Positions 1-8,614 of a stretch of 64,000 nt of DNA are shown here, in pieces; within the stretch, counting starts at the first letter, position 1; every line of letters starts with the position of its first letter. The notes beneath the pieces were generated by a model that was not told the origin of the DNA, did no database searches, and saw only the letters and a list, made by a program, of their open reading frames with translations. Position numbers and translations under genes: made by a program. The DNA comes from Sva-07 sp963828415 (lineage in GTDB: Bacteria > Actinomycetota > Acidimicrobiia > Acidimicrobiales > Ilumatobacteraceae), in contig CAWHEI010000003.1 of assembly GCA_963828415.1 (NCBI GenBank), positions 248,001 to 312,000 on the forward strand, read 5' to 3'.

Positions 1-1248
1 CCTGCGCTCGGCGGCGACGATGCGCTGGCATCGCTCGTGTCGGCGGCGCACGAGCGGGGCATCCGAGTGATCGGCGACATCACGCTCAACCACACCGGAG
101 CGCACCACGACTGGTTCGAGGCGGCATCGGCCGATCCCGACGCCGTCGAGCGGGGGTTCTACTTCTTCGACGACGCCGAGCCCTTCGGCTACGTGGCGTG
201 GCACGGAGTGCGGTCGCTGCCGAAACTCGACCACCGTGGTGCAGCCCTGCGCGAACGCTTCTACGACGGCGACCGATCGGTGGTCGCGCAGTATCTGAAC
301 TCGCCGTTCCAGCTCGACGGCTGGCGCGTCGATTGTGCGAACACCTCCGCCCGGTTCGGTGCCAACGACGACAACCACGCGGTCGCCCGAGCCGCACGAG
401 CGACCATGGACGCGCACGCCGACGACGGTCGGTGGCTCGTCGCCGAGCACTGCTACGACGCCGGCGACGACCTCGACGGCACGGGTTGGCACGGCGTGAT
501 GGCGTACCAGTGGTTCACACGTCCGCTGTGGGCGTGGCTCAAGGATCCCGGACCGGTGTCGTTGATGGCGGCGGTCGAGCTGATCGATCTCGACGGACAC
601 GGCCTCGTCGATTCGATGCGCGAACTGTCCGCGAATGTGTCGTGGGACGCCCAGCAAGCGTCGATGACGATGCTCGATTCGCACGACACCGCCCGGTTCC
701 GCACCGTCGTCGGCGGGGATCTCGTGCGCCACATGATCGGATTGACCGCGCTGCTGACGATGCCAGGTGTGCCGACGTTGTTCGCCGGTGTCGAGGTCGG
801 GTGCGAAGGCGACTCGATCGACACCACCCGCGTGCCGTTCCCGTGGGAGCGCCTCGCCGATCTCGACGAGATGGACACCGACGGCGACGGGCGGTTCCTG
901 AACGACCTCCGCACGCTGATCGAGCTCCGACGAGACAGTGCAGCGCTCCGGAACGGCTCGATGCGCTGGGTCGATGCCACCGCTCACAGCGTGACCTACG
1001 TGCGCGAGTCACCGGTGGAGAACGTGCTCGTGCATCTCGTTCGCCGACCGTGCGAATCGCGCACGTTCCTCCCGTCGGAGGTCGGCATCGTCGAGCAGAC
1101 CGATCCCGACGGTTGGTGCGGACCCGCGTTCGGCCAAGGCGACCTGATCGAGCTCCACCTGGCAACGAATGGTGAGCTGACCCAGGTGGTGCTGCCCGGT
1201 GTGCCCGGCGCCTACGTGATGGCCTGTTCCATCAACCCACCCAGATAG
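1..1248 (+). CDS. GH13 alpha-amylase family glycoside hydrolase, 5' end outside window
   Basis: The frame is open from the first base, so the true start lies upstream; 415 residues are visible. The four GH13 signatures are present in order: DITLNHTG (region I), GWRVDCANT with the nucleophile Asp near visible residue 111, AEHCYD with the acid/base Glu near 149, and MLDSHDT with the transition-state Asp near 229. A short beta-rich C-terminal domain follows. The family hydrolyses or transfers alpha-glucosidic bonds in starch, maltodextrin or trehalose-like sugars. The exact substrate cannot be told because the N-terminal part is missing. The TAG stop codon is also the first half of the -10 hexamer of the next gene. 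Confidence 0.88.
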   Translation, partial: PALGGDDALASLVSAAHERGIRVIGDITLNHTGAHHDWFEAASADPDAVERGFYFFDDAEPFGYVAWHGVRSLPKLDHRGAALRERFYDGDRSVVAQYLNSPFQLDGWRVDCANTSARFGANDDNHAVARAARATMDAHADDGRWLVAEHCYDAGDDLDGTGWHGVMAYQWFTRPLWAWLKDPGPVSLMAAVELIDLDGHGLVDSMRELSANVSWDAQQASMTMLDSHDTARFRTVVGGDLVRHMIGLTALLTMPGVPTLFAGVEVGCEGDSIDTTRVPFPWERLADLDEMDTDGDGRFLNDLRTLIELRRDSAALRNGSMRWVDATAHSVTYVRESPVENVLVHLVRRPCESRTFLPSEVGIVEQTDPDGWCGPAFGQGDLIELHLATNGELTQVVLPGVPGAYVMACSINPPR

Positions 1249-1251
1249 CGT
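1246..1251 (+). promoter_or_regulatory. Probable -10 box (TAGCGT) of a leaderless gene
   Basis: TAGCGT lies 8 bases before the GTG at 1260. It overlaps the stop codon of the upstream glycosidase. The same TANNNT-N6-10-start pattern recurs at many genes here. Confidence 0.5.
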
Positions 1252-1259
1252 CGAACGAC

Positions 1260-1853
1260 GTGAATCAGACGAAGAACCGGATGCAGGCGCTCGGATTGCT
1301 CGACCGCTCCTTCAAGGCCGCCACCGACGACGAACTCGCCACGGCGATCGAGGCGCTCGACGACGACCATCGTGAGGGGCTCGACTCCTTCGTCGAGGCA
1401 GCGACGCCCGACGGTGTACGCACCGCGGTCAAGGCCGGCCGCATCAACGGCGACATGGAGGCGATCGCAGCGATCATCTCCGACCTGTGCCTGGCCGACT
1501 GCATCAAGGAGCTCGGCGACCACGCCGACAACCCGTCGACCGACCAGCTCAAGGACGTGCTGCCCGGCATCGCCGAACGTCACGGCGTGGCGGTCACCCG
1601 CATCATGCTTGCCGCCACCGTGGCCGGAGAGGCACCCGCCTCGGCGATCATCCGCGACCTGCTGAAGTCCGACGAACTCGTGGCGCTGCCCAAGGCCGAA
1701 GAGGTCACGATCGCCCCGCTGATCGACACCTCGAAGCGCTCCCCCGAAGAGCAGGCCGCGATCAAGGCCAAGCGCGCCGAGGCGAAAGCCGCCAAGAAGG
1801 AAGCCGACCGCGCCCGCAAGGCCCAGTCGGCCGCCGCCCGCAATCGCGCCTGA
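1260..1853 (+). CDS. Hypothetical protein, charged Ala/Lys-rich tail
   Basis: This 197-residue protein was not recognised. Residues about 1-150 look helical and soluble, without a signal peptide or membrane segment. The last 45 residues are a highly charged Ala/Lys/Arg/Glu stretch (EAKAAKKEADRARKAQSA) likely to be an extended helix or nucleic-acid-contacting tail. The GTG start is supported by a TAGCGT hexamer 8 bases upstream and the lack of any Shine-Dalgarno sequence, suggesting a leaderless mRNA. It converges on ogt with only 4 bases between stop codons. No function is proposed. Confidence 0.7.
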   Translation: MNQTKNRMQALGLLDRSFKAATDDELATAIEALDDDHREGLDSFVEAATPDGVRTAVKAGRINGDMEAIAAIISDLCLADCIKELGDHADNPSTDQLKDVLPGIAERHGVAVTRIMLAATVAGEAPASAIIRDLLKSDELVALPKAEEVTIAPLIDTSKRSPEEQAAIKAKRAEAKAAKKEADRARKAQSAAARNRA

Positions 1854-1857
1854 CCGG

Positions 1858-2352
1858 CTACGCCGTGTGGCGTTGTTCGTGGGCGAGGAGCCAGGCCTTC
1901 GTGTCGGTGCCTCCGGCAAATCCGGTGAGGGCGCCGTTCGCGCCGATCACGCGGTGACACGGGACGACGATCGAGATCGGGTTGCGGCCATTGGCCGCGC
2001 CGACCGCCCGAGCCTTGCGACGGTCGCCCATCCGCTGGGCCTGCTCGCCGTAGCTGACCGTCGTGCCGTACGGGATCGTGCGCAACGCGTCCCACGCGGC
2101 CTGCTGGAAGTCGGTTCCCACCGCGTCGAGGGACACGTCGAATTCGGTGCGGTCGCCGTCGAAGTACTCCGCGAGCTGGGCCGAGGCCGTTGCGATCACC
2201 GGGTGATCCGGTCGGTCGGTCGTTGCGTCGAGTCGCACCCGCGCCGGGTCGTCGCCGGGCCACAGGATCGCTCGCACGCCGTCGTCGCTCGCCACGATGG
2301 TGAGCGGCCCGACGGGGCTGTCGATCACGGCGCTGAAGAGTTCGGACATCAT
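1858..2352 (-). CDS. ogt: Methylated-DNA--protein-cysteine methyltransferase
   Basis: The enzyme removes O6-alkyl groups from guanine by transferring them to its own cysteine in a single-turnover reaction. The active-site motif IVVPCHRVIG is present near the C-terminus, preceded by the DNA-binding helix region around YGTTVSYGEQAQRMG and the RAVGAANGRNP loop. Length (164 aa) is normal. The ATG at 2352 was chosen because it overlaps the stop of the upstream ada-alkA gene by ATGA, a clear sign of translational coupling; a longer frame into that gene is not credible. Together the two genes form an alkylation-repair operon. Confidence 0.95.
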   Translation of the reverse strand: MMSELFSAVIDSPVGPLTIVASDDGVRAILWPGDDPARVRLDATTDRPDHPVIATASAQLAEYFDGDRTEFDVSLDAVGTDFQQAAWDALRTIPYGTTVSYGEQAQRMGDRRKARAVGAANGRNPISIVVPCHRVIGANGALTGFAGGTDTKAWLLAHEQRHTA

Positions 2353-3842
2353 CGTTCTGCTTTCGTTCGGGTGGCGGGTTCGATTGGAGGTGCCGAGAGG
2401 CTCGCCCAGAGGTGATGCACGGCGTACGAACGCCAAGGCGCCCATCTCGACCCCGGCTCGACACCGAGGCCGAGCCGATCGAGCGCGTGGCGTACGCCGA
2501 GGTCGTTGGTGAGGAACGTGTCGGGATGGCCGAGGCCCCGCATCACGACATAGTCGGCCGTCCACGGGCCGATCCCCTTGAGCGCGAGCAGCTGCCGGTG
2601 GGCGACGGCGGGATCTGTGCCGACGTCGAGCTCGAGATCGCCATCGGCGACCGCGGCTGCCAGCCGCCGGATCGTGTCACGCCGGGCGCCGGGCATCGAG
2701 AACGCGGCATCGGGCGCGCCGGCGAGTTCGTCGGGTCGGGGAAACACCCGTGTGATGTCGCCGACCGGCTCGCCGAACGTGCGGCCGACGGCGGCCACGA
2801 TCCGACCGGCGACGGTGCGCGCCCCGGCGACCGACACCTGCTGGCCCATCACGGCCCGGATCGCCGTCTCGTACGGGTCGACGCTCGCCGGTGCTCGACG
2901 GCCGGGTACGGCGGCGACGAGCTGAGCCATGGCGGGATCCGCTTCGAGCGCAGCATCGACAGCGGACGGGTCGCTGTCGAGATCGAGCAGCCGACGGACT
3001 CGTTGCACTGCGACGCCGAGGTCACCCCACGACGACAGTTCGATCCGGGCAGCGACGTGGTCGTCGTGGGCCACGAGCGCGACCACACCCATTCCGCCCG
3101 GGAGATCGAGCGATCGCTGATAGGTCTCGCCATCCCACGACTCGATGCCGGGGATCGCCCGCTCGCCGATGAACGACATCACCTCGTTCGAAGCAAAGGG
3201 TGTGCGCACCGGGAGACGCACGGCAACCGCAACGCGGCTCTCGATCGTCGCCGGCTCGACGTTCGGCGTTGGCGGTCGTCGGCGCGCCGCACGGAGTTCG
3301 GTCGGCGACGTGGCGAACACCTCGCGGATCGTGTCGTTGAACTGGCGAACGCTGCCGAACCCGGCGGCGAACGCGACGTCGGTCAACGGCAGCGATGTCG
3401 TTTCGACGAGCAACCGAGCAGTGTGTGCTCGCTGCGCCCGGGCGACCGCGAGCGGGCCGGCGCCGAGTTCGTCGGTGAACACCCGATTCAGGTGGCGTTC
3501 GCTGTAGCCGAGCCGACGGGCGAGACCACCGACACCTTCACGCTCGACGACACCGTCTGCGATCAGTCGCATCGCCCGAGCGACGACGTCCTGGCGGGTG
3601 TTCCAGTCGGGCGACCCCGGCGAGGCGTCCGGTCGACACCGCTTGCAGGCACGGAACCCGCGCTGCTGTGCAGCAGCCGCGGTGGGGTGGAACTCGACGT
3701 TCGAACGCTTGGGTGTGATCGCCGGACAACTCGGTCGGCAGTAGATGCCGGTCGTGCGCACCGCGGTGACGAACCAGCCGTCGAATCGCTGGTCGCGGCT
3801 CTGCACGGCGACGTAACACTGGTCGGGGTCGAGTGGCGGCAC
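2349..3842 (-). CDS. alkA: Ada-like activator fused to AlkA 3-methyladenine DNA glycosylase
   Basis: About 497 aa with three parts. The N-terminal Ada metal-binding domain (residues 1-80) has the four zinc cysteines in GIYCRPSCPA and CKRCRPD, the cysteine site that accepts methyl groups from phosphotriesters. An AraC-type helix-turn-helix follows (about 85-180). The C-terminal AlkA glycosylase (about 200-480) has the helix-hairpin-helix LKGIGPWTADYV and the catalytic Asp in TNDLGVRHAL. Such proteins sense methylation damage, activate their own operon and excise alkylated purines. The GTG at 3842 fits the usual Ada N-terminus; in-frame starts further upstream lie inside the palindrome at 3918-3971 and are unlikely. 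It is coupled to ogt downstream. Confidence 0.92.
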   Translation of the reverse strand: MPPLDPDQCYVAVQSRDQRFDGWFVTAVRTTGIYCRPSCPAITPKRSNVEFHPTAAAAQQRGFRACKRCRPDASPGSPDWNTRQDVVARAMRLIADGVVEREGVGGLARRLGYSERHLNRVFTDELGAGPLAVARAQRAHTARLLVETTSLPLTDVAFAAGFGSVRQFNDTIREVFATSPTELRAARRRPPTPNVEPATIESRVAVAVRLPVRTPFASNEVMSFIGERAIPGIESWDGETYQRSLDLPGGMGVVALVAHDDHVAARIELSSWGDLGVAVQRVRRLLDLDSDPSAVDAALEADPAMAQLVAAVPGRRAPASVDPYETAIRAVMGQQVSVAGARTVAGRIVAAVGRTFGEPVGDITRVFPRPDELAGAPDAAFSMPGARRDTIRRLAAAVADGDLELDVGTDPAVAHRQLLALKGIGPWTADYVVMRGLGHPDTFLTNDLGVRHALDRLGLGVEPGSRWAPWRSYAVHHLWASLSAPPIEPATRTKAER

Positions 3843-3917
3843 CGGACCATCATGCCCCGAGATCGGGAGGACCTCTGGCGGAATTCGGACATCACATCCG
3901 CACCCGCCGAACAACCC

Positions 3918-3971
3918 ACGTTTGCGTTGCGTTCTGGGTGGGGCATCCCACCCAGAACGCAACGCAAACGT
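3918..3971. repeat. Palindromic element, 52-bp family A, copy 1
   Basis: Near-perfect hairpin with 25-bp arms and a 4-base loop; the core runs from CGTTTGCG at 3919 to CGCAAACG ending at 3970. It starts 15 bases downstream of the MFS stop codon. Two other copies with the same 52-bp span lie at 44765-44816 and 62177-62228. It could act as a terminator. Confidence 0.85.
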
Positions 3972-3985
3972 CAGGGTTGGCGCGA

Positions 3986-5254
3986 TCAGTCGCCGACGAC
4001 GGGCGCGTACGTCACGGGACTCTGCTCGTAGGTGGGCCCGGCGTCGGGCGAGCCGGCCGGCACGAGGCGATACCGCAGGAGATACAAGCCGACCACACAG
4101 AAGAACACCCCGCCGAGGAAGCCGGTCTGTTTGCCCACGGCCTGGGCGAACGCCCCGATCAACAGGCCGCCGACGACCGATCCGACCTCGAAGAACATGG
4201 TGAACGAGCTGACGGCCCAGGCCCGGTCGCTGTCGCTCGCCCGATTGACCGTGAGCGCGAGGAGCGACGGGTAGTTGAACGCCATGCCGAATCCGACGAA
4301 AGCGGCAGCGATCCAGAGTGCCGGGATCGTCGGAACGAGCGCCAGGATCGCAAGCCCGACGAGCACATTGCTGAGCGCAATCGTGACGGCCCGACGCGGT
4401 CCCAGCCGCTCGGGCAGCGTGGCGCCGAAGATGCGAACGAGCACGGACACGAGCGCATACACCGCGAACAGCCCACCGGAGGTGGCCAGGCCAACGGAGC
4501 GCGCATAGTCGGGAAGGAACGCCCCGAACGACGAGAACGCGGCGACGCCCGACGCGAGCACGAGGCCGGGCATGATCGCTGCAGGGTGGATGATCCGCCG
4601 GCGACCCTCAGCCGGAGCGGCAGACGCGATCGAGTCGTCGGCCGCCTCGGCCGCCTCGACTCTCGCGGGCGCGAAGAGCGCAACCCCGGCCGCAAGGAAC
4701 GCAAACAGACCTGCGATGACGAACGCTCGCTCGAAGTTGTCGTCTCCGAGCAGTGCCTCACCGATGATCGGTCCGATCCCGATCCCGCCGAACACCGCCA
4801 CCGAGAAGTAGCTCGCCCCTTCGGCCCGTCGCGCCCGCGGCGACATGTCGGCAATCAGCGTGGCGGCACCCACGAACACCGCTGCCTCACCGATACCGGT
4901 CACTCCTCGCAGCACGAGCAACTGCCAGAACTCGACGATCTGGCTCGAGGCGATGCCGCTCAGCCCGGCGAGCACCGCACCGCCGACGATGAGCACACGG
5001 CGTCCGTACCGATCGGCGAGCCGACCCAGAAAGGGCCGCGCGATGATCGCTGCGATCGCAAATACGGCGACCGTGACGCCGATACCGAACTCGCCGGCAC
5101 CGAGCGGACCCTCGATGAACAGCGGCACGATCGGGATCAGCATCCCGATGTACACGAAGAACACGAGCGCCGACGCCGTCACGACGAGGAACGGGCGCGT
5201 CAGCAGCGACTCGCGCTCACTCGCTGGCCTCGTGGTCGTCGACATCTTTTCCAT
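3986..5254 (-). CDS. MFS family transporter
   Basis: A 422-residue polytopic membrane protein of normal major-facilitator length with about 12 hydrophobic segments. The signature loop between helices 2 and 3 reads GRLADRYGRR (near residue 70), typical of drug/metabolite:proton antiporters. A hydrophilic central loop near residue 200 separates the two six-helix halves. The substrate is unknown. Two ATGs (5254 and 5245) are possible; GGAAAAG before the second is a weak ribosome site, so the true start may be three codons in. The gene stands alone, with a strong hairpin 15 bases after its stop. Confidence 0.88.
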   Translation of the reverse strand: MEKMSTTTRPASERESLLTRPFLVVTASALVFFVYIGMLIPIVPLFIEGPLGAGEFGIGVTVAVFAIAAIIARPFLGRLADRYGRRVLIVGGAVLAGLSGIASSQIVEFWQLLVLRGVTGIGEAAVFVGAATLIADMSPRARRAEGASYFSVAVFGGIGIGPIIGEALLGDDNFERAFVIAGLFAFLAAGVALFAPARVEAAEAADDSIASAAPAEGRRRIIHPAAIMPGLVLASGVAAFSSFGAFLPDYARSVGLATSGGLFAVYALVSVLVRIFGATLPERLGPRRAVTIALSNVLVGLAILALVPTIPALWIAAAFVGFGMAFNYPSLLALTVNRASDSDRAWAVSSFTMFFEVGSVVGGLLIGAFAQAVGKQTGFLGGVFFCVVGLYLLRYRLVPAGSPDAGPTYEQSPVTYAPVVGD

Positions 5255-5347
5255 CCTGTCGGCTCAACGCTCGGTCACCCGAGCCGGATTCCCCCACGGA
5301 CCGATGTCACAGCGCGCTCCCACTCTTGCGAGGTGCGCGAATCGGCG

Positions 5348-6235
5348 TCAGACGCGGGCGACGTCGACGGACACCGACAGCGACTGCGACGACGACGGCC
5401 CGACGACGACGCCGCGCACCGGGGCGACGTCCGCGTAGTCGCGCCCCCAGCCGATCGTGACGTGACGAGACGGAGCCACGAGTCCGTTCGTCGGATCGAA
5501 ATCGAGCCAGCCATGGTCGGGAACCCACACCGAACACCACGCGTGCGAGGCATCGGCTCCGATCGTCTTCGGCTCGCCCGGCGGCGGATCGGTCTCGATG
5601 TAGCCGCTCACGTAGCGAGCGGCGAGCCCGAGGGTGCGCAAAGCGCCGACCGCGAGGTGCGCGAAGTCCTGGCACACGCCGCGACGCTCCCGGAGCACAA
5701 CGTCGAGTGGCGAGCTGACCTCCGTGAACCACGGGTCGAACGTGTACGTCTCGAAGATTTCGGAGCACAGCCCCGTCGTCGCCTCGACGATGCCTCGGCC
5801 CGGCGTGAACGATGCCGTCGCCAACCTGAACAGGTCGAGACGGTTCGCGTCGACGGTCACGAACCGCGACGGCGCAACGAACGGGGCGACGTCGAGCGCT
5901 GTCGGCCCCTGGGCACCGGCGACGGACGCCGCCACTCGCTCCCACGCCACGTCGCTGCGCGGGAGACCCTGCGCCCAGATCCGCGCCTCGGTGATGGCCT
6001 CGACGATCAACCCGTCGTGCGGCTGATGCAGACCGAACTGGACGACCCGATTGCCGAACACGTCGTCGCGTTCGTCGTACTCGTCGGGAGCCGGATACGT
6101 CGTCACCACCGAGGACGACACCGTCTGCGCAGGCGTGGGGCGAGCGAGTACGCAGGCCACGCTGTAGCCGTCGAGCATGGTCGCGCCGTACTGATACTCG
6201 GTTCGGTGCACCACGCGGTAGCGCTGCCCAGGCAC
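5348..6235 (-). CDS. Transglutaminase-like cysteine peptidase
   Basis: About 295 aa with the N-terminal beta-strand domain found in bacterial transglutaminase-like proteins (RYRVVHRTEYQYG) and a papain-fold core. The catalytic triad is visible: Cys in RRGVCQDFAHLA, His in ADASHAWCSVW and Asp in WLDFDPTNG. Bacterial members act mainly as peptidases or amidases. It is the last gene of a four-gene operon with ATP-grasp and alpha-E proteins, where it is expected to cleave or rearrange the amide bonds made by those enzymes. The GTG at 6235 follows the previous stop codon after a single base, which supports this start. Confidence 0.9.
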   Translation of the reverse strand: MPGQRYRVVHRTEYQYGATMLDGYSVACVLARPTPAQTVSSSVVTTYPAPDEYDERDDVFGNRVVQFGLHQPHDGLIVEAITEARIWAQGLPRSDVAWERVAASVAGAQGPTALDVAPFVAPSRFVTVDANRLDLFRLATASFTPGRGIVEATTGLCSEIFETYTFDPWFTEVSSPLDVVLRERRGVCQDFAHLAVGALRTLGLAARYVSGYIETDPPPGEPKTIGADASHAWCSVWVPDHGWLDFDPTNGLVAPSRHVTIGWGRDYADVAPVRGVVVGPSSSQSLSVSVDVARV

Positions 6236-6236
6236 G

Positions 6237-8597
6237 TCAGCTCCGTCCCATGATGCGTGGGTCGACCGGCGCCGCCAGGTAGGAGCCGACCACGTCGCGA
6301 GCAAGCCGGTCGCAGCCGTCGAACACGTCGGCGAGCACCGCCGCAGTCGACTCGACAGATTCGAACGATGCTGCCGCGAGCGCGTCGAGCAACTTCGTGG
6401 ACTCCTCGACGCCGCGCGTCCACTCGAGCCGGTCGGCCTGGTGACGAACCTCGCGAATTGCCGAGGCGACAGCACGCGGATTGTGGACGTCGGCGACGAC
6501 GAGGTGCAGCGCCGTCTCGAACTCGACGTCGCTGCGATGCCGACGCCGATACGCAACGAGGCTCTCGTTCGACGCGAGGATCAGCTCGATGACGCGTTGG
6601 CGTTGGAAGTCGAGTCGATGATCGTCCGCCCCACGGCCGACCCAGGACTGATCGAAGACCGTCGCATCGCTGTACAGACCGAATGCACCACGCAGCCCGT
6701 CGATCACGCCGAAGGCGCGTTCGAGGCGTCGACCCACCTCACCGAATCGCCATGCGGGGCCATGGACGACACTCTCGTTCCAGAGGCCGACGAGCGAGGC
6801 GAGATCGATGAGGATCGACTCGAGCGCGCGTCCGTCGATGCGGGCGATGTCGACGACCGACGGGTTCGGTGAGCCATCTTCAGCGACCATCCATCGCAAC
6901 TGCGCACGAGAGTCGGCAAGACGCGCGAGCATGCGACCGGCAGTCGTCGAGAAGAAGTCGCGCACCGACGACGCCTCGGCGAGGAACGATCCGAGTTGCT
7001 TCGCCAAGGCCTCGACGCCCGACGCGAAGATCACGCCGGCGCGAGGCTCGAGACCGCGGTCGATCGGCACGCCGGCGACCACGGCGAGCATGTCGAGCCC
7101 GTGGTCGACCCACGGCTCCGCAACTTCGGCAGCGACGAGCCCGCTCGTACGGTCGAGCACGACCTCCATCGCGCGAGCGAGGATCTCGGCGCGCTCCATG
7201 GCCCGACCCGCCCAGAACAACGCCTCCGCGGCCCGCGTTGGGACCGATGCGATCAGGTCGACCTGCGGAAGCGGTTCGCGCCGTCGCAACAGCGGCGGGG
7301 CAACCGTGCCGCCGACCACCCAGACATCCTTTGCGGTTGCCGCGGTCGGCCGGATCGGGTCGTCGCCGCCGATCATCACGCGTGCGCTCCCGCCCTGGAG
7401 CACGTCGATGCCCTTGTCGCTCGCGACGAGGTGGAGGCGCAACGTGATCGCCCGATCGACGAGTCCGGAGCCGTCGAAGCACGGCCACATCGTCCACTCG
7501 CGTTCGGCGCGCTCAGCAGCCGGCATGAAGGGCAGCGGCCACACTCCTTGGTAGTCCGACGTGCGGCCGGTCAGCCACGCGCCTGCAGCATCCCAGTACT
7601 CGCCGAGCGCCGGATCCTCGAGCACACCGCTTCCGTGCGCGTTGGCCATGCTCACTCCACGCGACCTGGCAGCGAGCAGCAACCCGGGAACGCCGGCACC
7701 ACCTTCGGCGTTGACCTCCATCGGATCGACCCGGTCGTCCTCCAACCGACGGAAGATCACGTCGATCGGCTCCAGACCCGACAGCGACCGAAGCCACACC
7801 CGCCGCTGGCGCACCACGAGGTCGGCCCCTTCGGCCAGGTTCAGACCGAGCCGTGACGCAAGGTACGACTGCTCGACGAACGACGGGTGGTCGACGCCTC
7901 CCGACAGCACGACGATGCGGGGATTGCGGTTCAACGCAACGTCGGCGAGACCGTCGCGCAACCGGTCGGCGAACGGATCGAGCGAACGAAGCGCTCGTCC
8001 GGCCGGAAGCTGCGAGATCACGTCGCGATGGACACGGGCCGCCACGGCTCGGCCGAGGAGCGCATACCCGACACCGGCGGGCGCATCGGTGAGATCACGA
8101 ACGACGCGCCACCGGCCCTCGGCATCGCGCACGACGTCGACCGCGTAGTTCGTGAGCCACCGTCGGTGCGGTCGCTGGCCGAACGCGGCGAGGCGATAGC
8201 GGGGGCTCCCCCACAGCGCGACATGATCGACCACCGAGTCGCTCAGCAGCGTCCTCGCACCGTAGAGGTCGTCGAGTATCGACTCGAGCATTCTCATACG
8301 AGCGATCGCTCCGTCGGCGAGGGCGACGAACTCGTCGCCGTCGATGACCAGCGGGATCGGATCGAGCCGCCACGGCCGAGATTCGAGTGCGACCATGCGC
8401 CCATCGGCTCGCAGTGGCAAGTCGTGCACGATGTGGCCGGCACCTTCGGCAGCGAGCAGTCGATCGTGGTCGACCTGGCGCGTGTGGAGGTCGGCGAGCC
8501 CGGCGATCGACGACATGAGAGCGGCGGCATCCATCCCGCCGGCACTGGTGGTCGCCGAAGGGGGCGTCCCCGAATCGCTGGTGGTCGAGTCGATCAT
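6237..8597 (-). CDS. Circularly permuted ATP-grasp / alpha-E fusion protein
   Basis: 786 aa. The first ~480 residues are a circularly permuted ATP-grasp domain (RPWRLDPIPLVIDGDEF near 75; NRNPRIVVLSGGVDHPSFVEQSYLASRLG near 225; VRQRRVWLRSLSGLEPIDVIFRR near 265). From about 490 onward is an alpha-E domain (AEALFWAGRAMERAEILAR). ATP-grasp enzymes ligate carboxylates to amines using ATP; this family is predicted to make peptide-like tags, and alpha-E is the usual partner of unknown role. Downstream neighbours encode a separate alpha-E and a separate ATP-grasp, so this protein repeats the pair as one chain. The ATG at 8597 was chosen; the open frame continues upstream only through the neighbouring gene. 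Confidence 0.88.
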   Translation of the reverse strand: MIDSTTSDSGTPPSATTSAGGMDAAALMSSIAGLADLHTRQVDHDRLLAAEGAGHIVHDLPLRADGRMVALESRPWRLDPIPLVIDGDEFVALADGAIARMRMLESILDDLYGARTLLSDSVVDHVALWGSPRYRLAAFGQRPHRRWLTNYAVDVVRDAEGRWRVVRDLTDAPAGVGYALLGRAVAARVHRDVISQLPAGRALRSLDPFADRLRDGLADVALNRNPRIVVLSGGVDHPSFVEQSYLASRLGLNLAEGADLVVRQRRVWLRSLSGLEPIDVIFRRLEDDRVDPMEVNAEGGAGVPGLLLAARSRGVSMANAHGSGVLEDPALGEYWDAAGAWLTGRTSDYQGVWPLPFMPAAERAEREWTMWPCFDGSGLVDRAITLRLHLVASDKGIDVLQGGSARVMIGGDDPIRPTAATAKDVWVVGGTVAPPLLRRREPLPQVDLIASVPTRAAEALFWAGRAMERAEILARAMEVVLDRTSGLVAAEVAEPWVDHGLDMLAVVAGVPIDRGLEPRAGVIFASGVEALAKQLGSFLAEASSVRDFFSTTAGRMLARLADSRAQLRWMVAEDGSPNPSVVDIARIDGRALESILIDLASLVGLWNESVVHGPAWRFGEVGRRLERAFGVIDGLRGAFGLYSDATVFDQSWVGRGADDHRLDFQRQRVIELILASNESLVAYRRRHRSDVEFETALHLVVADVHNPRAVASAIREVRHQADRLEWTRGVEESTKLLDALAAASFESVESTAAVLADVFDGCDRLARDVVGSYLAAPVDPRIMGRS

Positions 8598-8614
8598 CGT
8601 GTGGTGCCCACGGC

